From positions 1-64,000 of the forward strand of contig JBAZCN010000002.1 in NCBI GenBank assembly GCA_041655035.1: 64,000 nt of DNA. Direction: 5' to 3'. Shown in pieces: positions 27,694 to 36,157 of the stretch (positions are counted from its first letter, which is position 1; every line of letters starts with the position of its first letter). The notes below the pieces were generated by a model. That model saw only the letters and a list, made by a program, of their open reading frames with translations. It did no database searches and was not told the origin of the DNA. The stretch is from NAT127 sp041655035 (GTDB lineage Bacteria > Pseudomonadota > Gammaproteobacteria > Pseudomonadales > Porticoccaceae). Both the position numbers and the translations under genes were made by a program.

Positions 27694-29782
27694 CGTGTCG
27701 CTCCTCCGTGCGCTCCGACAGGGCGCGGGCAATGTCCGCCACCACCAGGCGCGAACCTTCGAGGCTCAGATGATCTTCGTCAAAATACAGGGGCTTGCCA
27801 TCGCGGGCCAGCAGGCAGCGGCCGGGGATCGAGGTATTGCACAAAAGCGCCGCGGGCCGGATGCGCAGCAGCGCGGGATGGTCGGCCAGCGCATCCAGAA
27901 CCTTGTTGGCCGCCCTGTTGCGCGCTTCGAATACCCGGTAGTCGGTGGAGAACTCCGGCGCCGGGGACTCTCCCCGGTCGAGAACGCGGGCCATCAGATT
28001 GGGCACGTGCCATCCGGCTTCCGGTACCGGGTAGACCACGACCACGGTTTTGCCGGCGGCGAGATAGTGGCTGACGGTATCCTGGACGCGGGCGGCAATC
28101 AGGCGGCGGCGCGCGGCATCGTCGTCGCGCCAGCCGTCATCGCCGACCGGGGCCAGCAGGGACTGGTTTTCGTCCGGCTCGACGCCGCCCTCCTGGTTGT
28201 CGAAGGGCGTGTTTTCCATGTACAGGGTCCAGCGGGCGGCGAGGATCACCGTGTCGATGGCGGGTTGGTCGTCGAGCAGCGCCCGCACCGCGTCGTTGTA
28301 GGCGGCACAGCGGTGGGCCTCGTCCTTGTCGGCGCGGTACACCCCGGCCACCGGCGGGCAGCCGCTGTAGGTGAGCAGGGTGGCGTTGCGACCCGCGCTG
28401 GCAAAATAATTGCCCAGCTCCGAGTAGAGCGCTTCGGCGTGGCTGTCCCCCAACACCGCCACGGACACCGGGGCGCCGGGATCGCCGGCGTTGCAGACAT
28501 CGACGGCGGGGGGTAGGTCGCGCTTGCTTTCCTTACCGCACAAATCTTCCTTGGTGTGGCGCAAGCCCTCGAACAGTTGGCGCACCTGCTGTCCGGAGCG
28601 GTCGGCGAAGCCGTGGTTGAGATGCAGGGTGGCGCCGATGGCAATCAATGCCAGCGAGCCGGCCGCGGCAAAGCCGAAAATGGCGCGGCGCGACACCCGC
28701 CGGCGATCGCGAAAAGGCTGCTCGACAAAGCGCCAGCTGAGCCCGGCGAGGGCCAGGGCGGCCAGGCAAAGCGCCGCCAGCACCCCGGTGTCCGGCTCGT
28801 TGGGCTGGTACAGCCGGGCAAAGGCGAACAGCGGCTGGTGCCACAGGTAAGCGCTGTAGGATACCAGGCCGATGGCCACCAGCCAGCGCCGGGATAACAG
28901 GCTGCCGACCCAGGTATCGCGGTGGCCGAAACCGATGATCAGCGCGGTGCCGACGGTGGGTAGCAGGGCGGCGAGGCCGGGGAAGGGCGTCGCCCGGTCG
29001 AAGGTGGCCATCGCTACCAGGATCAGCCCGAGGCCGGCGGCGGCGAGCCCGTTGCCGGCCATCCCGCCGGCGCGGTCGCCGGGGAGGAGTCCGGCGGGGT
29101 TGCCGATGAACCGCGCGGCCAGCAGGCTGCCGATCAGCAACTCCCAGGCACGGGTGTGGGGCAGGTAGAAGCTGGCGATGGCGTCGCGCCCGGTGGTCCA
29201 CTCGCACATCAGCAGCGAGGCGGCGGTGAGCAGCGCGACCAGCAGGGTCAGCCGGCGCAGGCCCAGCGGCCACAGCAGCAGGAGCAGCAGGGGGAAAAAC
29301 AGGTAATACTGTTCTTCGACGCCAAGGCTCCAGGTGTGCAGCAGGGGATTTTCCTCCGCCGCCGAGGCGAAGTAGTCGCTGGTGCGCCAGAACAGGACGT
29401 TGGCGCCGAACAATGATACCGCCACTAGGCCGAGGCCGAACTCGCGGAGCTGTTGCGCGGTCATCCACAGCCAGGCGAAGGGCAGGCAGGCGGTCAGCAC
29501 CAGGAACAGCGCCGGCAGGATGCGCCGCGCGCGGCGCTCGTAGAAGCGCAGCAGCGAGAAGGTGCCAGCGGCTTTTTCGCGCAGGATGATGGTGGTGATC
29601 AGGTAGCCGCTGATGACAAAAAAGATATCGACGCCGACGAAGCCCCCCGCCATCCAGTCGAAACCGGCGTGAAACAGGATGACCGGCAGTACCGCGAGGG
29701 CGCGCAGGCCGTCGATTTCCGCCCGATAGGCCAGCGCCGGGTGGGGTGATCGGGGTTCCGTGGCGGGGCTGGCTGGTGGCAA
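27674..29782 (-). CDS. OafA/YrhL-type membrane O-acyltransferase with SGNH domain
   Basis: 702 residues. The N-terminal half (about 18-390) is an acyltransferase-3 membrane domain with about ten helices and the motifs [19 protein letters not shown] and [13 protein letters not shown]; the His is the likely catalytic residue. The C-terminal half is a periplasmic SGNH hydrolase-like domain with VLGDSHAEA and the late [10 protein letters not shown] motif. Such enzymes acetylate surface polysaccharide or peptidoglycan sugars; the substrate cannot be told. It is first in a likely operon with ackA and xfp, an unusual pairing. Confidence 0.88.
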   Translation of the reverse strand: MPPASPATEPRSPHPALAYRAEIDGLRALAVLPVILFHAGFDWMAGGFVGVDIFFVISGYLITTIILREKAAGTFSLLRFYERRARRILPALFLVLTACLPFAWLWMTAQQLREFGLGLVAVSLFGANVLFWRTSDYFASAAEENPLLHTWSLGVEEQYYLFFPLLLLLLWPLGLRRLTLLVALLTAASLLMCEWTTGRDAIASFYLPHTRAWELLIGSLLAARFIGNPAGLLPGDRAGGMAGNGLAAAGLGLILVAMATFDRATPFPGLAALLPTVGTALIIGFGHRDTWVGSLLSRRWLVAIGLVSYSAYLWHQPLFAFARLYQPNEPDTGVLAALCLAALALAGLSWRFVEQPFRDRRRVSRRAIFGFAAAGSLALIAIGATLHLNHGFADRSGQQVRQLFEGLRHTKEDLCGKESKRDLPPAVDVCNAGDPGAPVSVAVLGDSHAEALYSELGNYFASAGRNATLLTYSGCPPVAGVYRADKDEAHRCAAYNDAVRALLDDQPAIDTVILAARWTLYMENTPFDNQEGGVEPDENQSLLAPVGDDGWRDDDAARRRLIAARVQDTVSHYLAAGKTVVVVYPVPEAGWHVPNLMARVLDRGESPAPEFSTDYRVFEARNRAANKVLDALADHPALLRIRPAALLCNTSIPGRCLLARDGKPLYFDEDHLSLEGSRLVVADIARALSERTEERHDAPADP

Positions 29783-29940
29783 GATCGGGTCTGTCGGCGA
29801 CTATCGTTGGCGGCAGTATAAACGAGGGTTTGCCAAACACTGAACCGTGCCGTCCGTCGTTCCGCCGGCGCAGCCCTTTATTTGGCGGCCAGAGGCCAGT
29901 AAAATTGCCCCCTTTTCCCCAAGCTCCCCAAAGGACCCCT

Positions 29941-31065
29941 ATGAAACCGTCGCTCAAGCCGGCCAACCCCAACTTTTCCTCCGGACCCTGCAGCAAGCGC
30001 CCGGGCTACGATCTCGCCAGCCTGGACACCCGGAGCCTGGGGCGCTCCCACCGCGCCGCGATCGGCAAGGATCTGCTCGGCAAAGCCTGTTCGCTGACCG
30101 CGGCGATCCTCGGCCTGCCGGAAGGTTACCGGGTGGGCGTGGTGCCGGCCTCCGATACCGGCGCGGTGGAGATGGCGCTGTGGTCACTGCTCGGGCCGCG
30201 CAAGGTGCAGATGTTTGCCTGGGAATCCTTCGGCGAGGGTTGGGTCACCGACGTGGTGAAGCAGCTCAAGCTCGACGACGTCGAGACCATCAAGGCCGAC
30301 TACGGCCAACTGCCGGACCTCGGCCGCGCCGATCCCGCCGCCGACGTGGTGTTCACCTGGAACGGCACCACCTCCGGAGTCAAGGTGCCCGACGGCGACT
30401 GGATCGCCGACGACCGCCATGGCTTGACCATTTGCGACGCCACGTCGGCGGTGTTCGCCATGGACATGCCCTGGGAGAAGCTCGACGTCATCACCTACAG
30501 CTGGCAGAAGGTGCTGGGCGGTGAAGGCGCCCACGGCATGTTGATCCTCGGCCCGAGGGCGGTGGCGCGGCTCGAGTCCTACACGCCGCCGTGGCCGCTG
30601 CCGAAAATCTTCCGCATGACCAAGGGTGGCAAGCTGATCGAGGGCATCTTCAAGGGCGAGACCATCAACACCCCGTCGATGCTTTGCGTGGTCGATTACC
30701 TCGACGCGCTCGACTGGGTGCAGGACATCGGCGGCGTTGCCGCGACCATCGCCCGCTCCGAGGCCAATCTCGCGGTGATCGAGGAGTTCGTCGCCGGGCG
30801 CGAATGGATCAGCTTCCTCGCCGCCGACAAGGCGGTGCGCTCCAATACCAGTGTCTGCCTGACCCTGGATCTCGATGCCGATCAGGTCAAGGCGGTCGTC
30901 AAGCTGCTCGATGCGGAGGGCGTGGCCTACGACGTCGGCGCCTACCGGGACGCTCCCGCCGGACTGCGTATCTGGTGCGGTGCCACGGTGTCCAGCGACG
31001 ACCTGCAAAAACTGATGCCCTGGATCGAATGGGCCTATCTTGAGGTGAAAAACCGGCAGGCTTGA
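29941..31065 (+). CDS. serC: Phosphoserine aminotransferase (alphaproteobacterial/Methanosarcina type)
   Basis: 374 residues from the ATG at 29941 (AAAGGA upstream). The start [20 protein letters not shown] and the PLP-lysine region [15 protein letters not shown] mark the variant SerC group that I know mainly from alphaproteobacteria and methanogens, not the E. coli type. It converts 3-phosphohydroxypyruvate to phosphoserine. serA follows 70 bases downstream, making a two-gene serine pathway. Confidence 0.92.
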   Translation: MKPSLKPANPNFSSGPCSKRPGYDLASLDTRSLGRSHRAAIGKDLLGKACSLTAAILGLPEGYRVGVVPASDTGAVEMALWSLLGPRKVQMFAWESFGEGWVTDVVKQLKLDDVETIKADYGQLPDLGRADPAADVVFTWNGTTSGVKVPDGDWIADDRHGLTICDATSAVFAMDMPWEKLDVITYSWQKVLGGEGAHGMLILGPRAVARLESYTPPWPLPKIFRMTKGGKLIEGIFKGETINTPSMLCVVDYLDALDWVQDIGGVAATIARSEANLAVIEEFVAGREWISFLAADKAVRSNTSVCLTLDLDADQVKAVVKLLDAEGVAYDVGAYRDAPAGLRIWCGATVSSDDLQKLMPWIEWAYLEVKNRQA

Positions 31066-31135
31066 GGTGAAAACCCAGCGGGTCGACGACGCCGGGCCGG
31101 GCGCTACCAATTCATTCACTTACTGAGGCAATGCC

Positions 31136-32305
31136 ATGTTCAAGGTGCGAACCTACAACCAGATATCTCCCCTCGGCCTCGACCGCTTCGATGCCGGTCG
31201 CTACCAGGTTGGCCCGGAGGTGGCGGAGCCCGACGCCTTTATCCTGCGCAGCCACAAGCTCCACGGCGAGGCGGTGCCCGGCAGTATCGTCGCGGTGGCC
31301 CGCGCCGGCGCCGGCGTCAACAATATTCCGGTACCGGACTACACCGCCAAGGGCATCGTCGTGTTCAACACCCCGGGCGCCAACGCCAATGCCGTCAAGG
31401 AGCTGATCGCCGCGGCGCTGCTGCTCAGTTCGCGGGATATCTTCGGCGGCATGAACTACGTCCAGGGGCTCACCGAGATGACCGATGCCGGCGAGATGTC
31501 GAAGCTGCTGGAGAAGGAGAAAAAGCGTTTCGCGGGCTTCGAGATCCAGGGCAAGACCCTGGGGGTGGTGGGGCTGGGGGCCATCGGTTCGATGGTGGCC
31601 AATATGGCCCTCGAGTTGGGCATGAATGTCGCCGGCTTTGACCCGGCACTGTCGGTGGAAGCGGCCTGGCGGCTGTCCAGCCGGGTCGAAAAGGTCGATA
31701 CCCTGCAGGCCCTGCTCGCCAAATCCGACTATGTGACGCTCCATGTGCCGGCGATCAGCGCCACCCGGCACATGATCAACGCCGAGACCTTCAAGTACTT
31801 CAAGGCCGGCGCCAAGCTGCTCAATTTCGCCCGGGAGGAGATCGTCGAGCCGCAGGCGCTGGTCGAGGCCCTCGATAACGGCACCCTGGGCGGCTACACC
31901 GCCGATTTCCCCACCCCGGCGCTGCTCGGCCGCAGGAACGTGGTGCTGATGCCCCATATCGGCGCGAGCACCGAGGAAGCCGAGGAAAACTGCGCGATCA
32001 TGGCCGCCGATCAGCTGATGGATTTCCTCGAGTACGGCAATATCCGCAATTCGGTGAACTTCCCCACCACCGCCATGGCGCGCAATGGTGGTCACCGCAT
32101 CACCTTCAGCAACGACAACGTGCCCAAGGTGCTCGGCAACGTGCTGGCCATCCTGGCCGACAGCAACAACAACGTCATGGATCTGGTCAACAAGAGCCGG
32201 GATAACGTCGCCTACAACATCATCGATGTCGAAGACGCGCCCAGCGCCGAGATCATTACCCGTATCGCCGCGGTCGAAGGCGTGATCCGCGTCCGGGTCC
32301 TGTAG
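31136..32305 (+). CDS. serA: D-3-phosphoglycerate dehydrogenase
   Basis: 389 residues. NAD-binding motif GVVGLGAIGSMVANMALELG (about 141-160), substrate-binding AVARAGAGVNNIPV, and a C-terminal ACT-like region (about 318-389, NVLAILADSNNNVMDLVNKS) that may sense serine. First step of serine synthesis, oxidising 3-phosphoglycerate. Short form without the extra regulatory domain of the long type. Start ATG preceded by GAGG. Confidence 0.93.
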   Translation: MFKVRTYNQISPLGLDRFDAGRYQVGPEVAEPDAFILRSHKLHGEAVPGSIVAVARAGAGVNNIPVPDYTAKGIVVFNTPGANANAVKELIAAALLLSSRDIFGGMNYVQGLTEMTDAGEMSKLLEKEKKRFAGFEIQGKTLGVVGLGAIGSMVANMALELGMNVAGFDPALSVEAAWRLSSRVEKVDTLQALLAKSDYVTLHVPAISATRHMINAETFKYFKAGAKLLNFAREEIVEPQALVEALDNGTLGGYTADFPTPALLGRRNVVLMPHIGASTEEAEENCAIMAADQLMDFLEYGNIRNSVNFPTTAMARNGGHRITFSNDNVPKVLGNVLAILADSNNNVMDLVNKSRDNVAYNIIDVEDAPSAEIITRIAAVEGVIRVRVL

Positions 32306-32313
32306 CCGTTCCG

Positions 32314-32367
32314 GGGGCAGTCGCGCGACTGCCCCTGCTCCTTCCTTCTGGCTCCCTTCCGGGAGCC
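32314..32367. terminator. Two hairpins between serA and the hybrid kinase gene
   Basis: GGGGCAGTCGC (32314-32324) and GCGACTGCCCC (32325-32335) make a perfect 22-base palindrome. GGCTCCC (32350-32356) pairs with GGGAGCC (32361-32367). They lie between convergent genes and probably block readthrough from serA, though T-runs are short. Confidence 0.65.
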
Positions 32368-32455
32368 CGTCCCATTCCGCGAAGGCGACAGCGGCCGCGC
32401 CCGGCGCTGGCTTTGCCGCGCGACGAGGGTGGGCGGCGACCCATCCAGCGGGCGA

Positions 32456-35119
32456 TCAGATCATGGTGCGGCGCAGCTGCTCCACCTCCATCACCAGGGT
32501 GTCCATCGCCGCGCGGGTCTTGTCCTCGTCCTGTTCCTTTGCCGCGCTGTGCAGGGCGCGCACCGCCCTCTCCAGATAAGTCATCTTGAACACGCCGGCG
32601 ATCCCCAGCAGCTGGTGGATGCTCTCCCGCAGATTGTGCGGATCCCTGGCTTCGATGGCCTGCTGCGCGCTCTGGGTGAGCTTTGAAACCTCCTGGACAA
32701 ACAGCCCGAGGTCGACGTTGAGCGGAGCCCGGGCCAGGTACTCGACATCGTTCGCCGGGTTTGCGGGAATTCGCAGGTGGCGCTGGAGAGCGGCGATCAG
32801 CTTGCTCTCGTCGAACGGCTTGAACAGCAGGTCGTTGGCGCCGGCATCGAACAGGGCGTTCTCCTCCTGCTGGAGGATATCGGCGGTCAGCATCACGATG
32901 GGTGTGTCGCGATTGGGACCGTGGCCGGAGCGGATGGCTTTCACCGCGGTGATACCGTTCACTTCCGGCATATGCACATCCATCAGAATCAGGTCGAACC
33001 GCTGCTGGTCGCAGATGGCGATGGCCTGCTGGCCGTTGGCGACGGTGGTGAGATCACTGCCCAGCTTGTCGAGGAAGGTCGACAGCAACAGGCGGGTGAA
33101 TTCGTTGTCTTCGGCAATGAGGATGCTGGCGGGCAGGCTGGGCCCGGCGTCGGCGGCCTTGCCATCGTTGTCCTGGTTGGTTTCAGTGAATATCGCCGCC
33201 AGTTCCTTGATTGCCGGCGGCTTGTCGATGAACAACACCGGCGGGGAATCGCCGCTATCGCTGCCATGTACCGCGGCGGTGAAGTTGTTGAGAGGGGAAA
33301 TGATCACGATCGGGCAGGAGAAGCGGTTTTTCAGGTACTCGATATGGTGGTCGAGAGTCCCCGGCGCCTGGCTGACCGGCACGGAGTAGAGAATGATGTC
33401 CGGCGGCTGCACCCCGCCGCCGATTTCGAGATCGCTGGTGGTTTCGCAGGATTCGATATTGTCGACAAAGTTGGCCAGCAGCCGCTCGAGGGCCTGGCGG
33501 CTGTGGGGGTGGGGGTCGAACAGCAGCGCACAGGTGTAACGGGAGGGCGCATGGCTGTGGAACGAGGCGACCCGCAGCGGCAGTTCCACGGTAAAGGTGG
33601 AGCCTTTACCGGCCATGCTGTCGATGTGGACGTTGCCCTCCATCAAGATGACCAGGTTGCGCACGATGGTGAGCCCGAGGCCGGAGCCGCCGAAGCGGCG
33701 CGAGATGGAATTGTCCGCCTGAGAGAACGGCTCGAAAATCTGCAAACGCTGTTTTTCCGGGATGCCGATGCCGGTGTCGATCACCTGGATCAGCAGGGAC
33801 ACTTGCTCCCTGTTGTCGCGGCGGGCATTGACGCGCACGATGACCTCGCCGCTCGAGGTGAACTTGATGGCGTTCGACACCAGGTTGTAGACGATCTGGC
33901 GGATGCGCAGATTGTCGCCGATCAGCGCCTGGGGCACGTCGGGGGCGACGTCGAGGATCAGCTCCAGCCCCTTCTGGTGGGCGGTCGGCGCCATCAGCGA
34001 CAGGGGAATCTCGACGCAGTCCATGACATTGAAGGGCGCGGTCTCCAGGGCGATACCGCTCGACTGCAGGCGGGTGATGTCGAGAATGTCGTCGATCAGC
34101 TGCAACAGCTGCAGCGAGGCTTGCTGGATGATTTCGCAATAGCGCTTCTCGCCGGGGTTGAGGTGTGATTCGCTGAGCAGCCGGACGAAACCCTGGATGG
34201 CGGTGATCGGCGTGCGCAATTCGTGGCTCATCTGGGCGAGAAAATCCGTTTTGGCCTGGTTGGCCGCCTCCGCTTCCTGGCGCGCGTTGTCCAGCTCCTG
34301 GTTCTTCTGCTGCAGGTCGTCGAGGATGTTCTGCAACTGGCGGGTGGCGTCGGCGACCTTGCGTTGGAGGTTTTCACGGCTTTCCGCCACGGTCATCGCC
34401 AGGTGGTTGATACCCTGGGCGAGAATCGCCAGTTCGTCGTTGCTGGTGGGCACCAGCTGGGTGTAGAAATTGCCCTGCTCGAGCTCCCGCACGGTGCGGG
34501 TCATGGCAGTGATCGGCTGGACCACGGTATTGCTGAGGAAATAGGTGAGCAGTGCGGCGCCGCTCAATACTACCAGGCTGATCAGCAGGTGGGTGATGAG
34601 AATTTCCTTGGACAGAACTTCCATCGCCGACTTGTCGGCGCTGACCACCACCCAGCCGAGCAGATCGCTGTCGCTGGCGGCATTGCTGTCCTCGGCATGG
34701 TAGTCGCTGACGTTGGTGTTGGTGAGATGAACCGGCAGCTCAACCACCAGTACATCGCTGCCGGCACTACTGTAATCGCCCCGCGCGTAGGCCTGGATGC
34801 TGTCCTGGGTCGGCGTATGAGTGGCAAACAGCAAGGTCCGGTCGTAGTCGAGAAAGACCACCGAGAGGATCGACGGAATCTTTTCCGCGGTGGTGGCCAG
34901 GGTGCGCAGCAAATCCTTGCGACCGGTGTAGAGCGCGAAATCCGAAATACTGGCCAGGTTCTCGGCGCTCAGGTGGGCGGTCTTGAACAGGTTTTCCTCG
35001 ACTTCCGCGCGCCGGGTGTCGATGGTATGCCAGGTGATGATCGCGGTGACGATGACCACCGGGATGATGCTGAGTAAAAACAGCTTGGTGCGGATGCCTG
35101 TAGCCAGATAGGGCCTCAC
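32456..35119 (-). CDS. BarA/GacS-like hybrid sensor histidine kinase with Hpt domain
   Basis: 887 residues. Start is GTG at 35119, overlapping the TGA of the upstream binding-protein gene (GTGA). Order: membrane helix (about 10-30), periplasmic region to about 175, second helix, HAMP, coiled coil, HisKA with H299 in MSHELRTPI, ATPase (GTGIGIPEKQR, FGGSGLGLTIV), a receiver-like domain lacking the usual Asp (about 520-640), a full receiver with D714, and an Hpt with H835. The layout is that of BarA/GacS phosphorelay kinases. The operon with a TonB receptor and a binding protein suggests it reads a nutrient signal. No cognate response regulator is adjacent. Confidence 0.9.
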   Translation of the reverse strand: MRPYLATGIRTKLFLLSIIPVVIVTAIITWHTIDTRRAEVEENLFKTAHLSAENLASISDFALYTGRKDLLRTLATTAEKIPSILSVVFLDYDRTLLFATHTPTQDSIQAYARGDYSSAGSDVLVVELPVHLTNTNVSDYHAEDSNAASDSDLLGWVVVSADKSAMEVLSKEILITHLLISLVVLSGAALLTYFLSNTVVQPITAMTRTVRELEQGNFYTQLVPTSNDELAILAQGINHLAMTVAESRENLQRKVADATRQLQNILDDLQQKNQELDNARQEAEAANQAKTDFLAQMSHELRTPITAIQGFVRLLSESHLNPGEKRYCEIIQQASLQLLQLIDDILDITRLQSSGIALETAPFNVMDCVEIPLSLMAPTAHQKGLELILDVAPDVPQALIGDNLRIRQIVYNLVSNAIKFTSSGEVIVRVNARRDNREQVSLLIQVIDTGIGIPEKQRLQIFEPFSQADNSISRRFGGSGLGLTIVRNLVILMEGNVHIDSMAGKGSTFTVELPLRVASFHSHAPSRYTCALLFDPHPHSRQALERLLANFVDNIESCETTSDLEIGGGVQPPDIILYSVPVSQAPGTLDHHIEYLKNRFSCPIVIISPLNNFTAAVHGSDSGDSPPVLFIDKPPAIKELAAIFTETNQDNDGKAADAGPSLPASILIAEDNEFTRLLLSTFLDKLGSDLTTVANGQQAIAICDQQRFDLILMDVHMPEVNGITAVKAIRSGHGPNRDTPIVMLTADILQQEENALFDAGANDLLFKPFDESKLIAALQRHLRIPANPANDVEYLARAPLNVDLGLFVQEVSKLTQSAQQAIEARDPHNLRESIHQLLGIAGVFKMTYLERAVRALHSAAKEQDEDKTRAAMDTLVMEVEQLRRTMI

Positions 35120-36111
35120 GGTCGCTCGTCTTTGTCGATGCGCTCGACAAGTTGTTGGTAAATGGCTTCCTCATGGGGAATCGCGATGCCCAGGGCCCGC
35201 GCCACGGAAGGGTTGATTTCGACAGTGAAATACCGCGGCCGGAATTCCCGCCACAGGTTCTCATCGTCGTCGCGAAAGTAGTCAGCGACCCATTCACCGC
35301 CTTGCCTGCCGATATTCTCGGGCGACGAGAACAGTGATGCCAGCGCTCCCGCCTGGGTATACGAACGGGAAAAACCGACCAGGGGAATCTTGTATTTGAA
35401 GCCGAGGTACAGCGCCCAGCGGGCGACGGTGCGGTTGAACAACCCCTGGTCAGGCAGCGCGACAAAGATATCGGCGTTGTTGAACAGCGGGGTCAGGGTC
35501 GCCACCGGGTTGGCGTCGATGTTCATGGTGCGGCTGATCAGTTGCAGGCCCTGATGCTGTGCCTGGGCGGCGAAGGCTTGCCGCTGCCGTTTCGATGCCG
35601 GGCCAAAGACGGTGGCCAGGGTCTCGCTTTGCGGTTTGAGCAGAGTGGCGAGATAAATGAAGCGATCGAGAGGCTGATTGATGAAGATCACCGCCCTGCG
35701 GCCGGTATGGCGATGGGGCCGGGCCATCAGGTTGCGCCACGCGGATTCGGTGACGAACAGGCTGAGCAGCGGCGACTCGGGGAACTCGGCCAACACTTTG
35801 GCGGTTGCCTCGGTGCCGATGGCGACCACCAGCCGGTCGGCCGGAACCTCTTCGCGGGCGAGCTGGTCCGCCTTCAGCAGGCGCACATCGACCCGGCTCT
35901 GTCCGGCTGCGAGGGTGTTGCGAAAGGCATCGGCGACCTCGAGGTAGTAGTCGGTGTTGCCCGACAGGACGACGGTGAGGTCGCTGTCGGCCAGGGCCGG
36001 CCAGGGATACAGGCCGATACAGAGAGCGAGCCAGCAGAAGGTTTTCTTCAGCCGGGCGGGAAGCAAAAAAACAGCTTTGTGGTCGACAGCCTTCCTGCTG
36101 GCCCGGTTCAT
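35116..36111 (-). CDS. Orphan periplasmic substrate-binding protein (PF04392-like)
   Basis: 331 residues. A Sec signal (about 20-42, WLALCIGLYPWPALA) precedes a two-lobed binding fold resembling the ABC_sub_bind family (VVAIGTEATAKVLAEF, PDQGLFNRTVARWALYLGFKYKIPLVGFS). No permease or ATPase gene accompanies it. Instead it is translationally coupled to the hybrid kinase (GTGA) and follows a TonB receptor by 46 bases. It probably serves as a periplasmic sensor partner of the kinase rather than a transporter part. The ligand is unknown. Confidence 0.8.
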   Translation of the reverse strand: MNRASRKAVDHKAVFLLPARLKKTFCWLALCIGLYPWPALADSDLTVVLSGNTDYYLEVADAFRNTLAAGQSRVDVRLLKADQLAREEVPADRLVVAIGTEATAKVLAEFPESPLLSLFVTESAWRNLMARPHRHTGRRAVIFINQPLDRFIYLATLLKPQSETLATVFGPASKRQRQAFAAQAQHQGLQLISRTMNIDANPVATLTPLFNNADIFVALPDQGLFNRTVARWALYLGFKYKIPLVGFSRSYTQAGALASLFSSPENIGRQGGEWVADYFRDDDENLWREFRPRYFTVEINPSVARALGIAIPHEEAIYQQLVERIDKDERP

Positions 36112-36157
36112 TTCATGGGGTCCTTAGCTGCTAAGCAATCCTTTTGGGTTGACTGCA

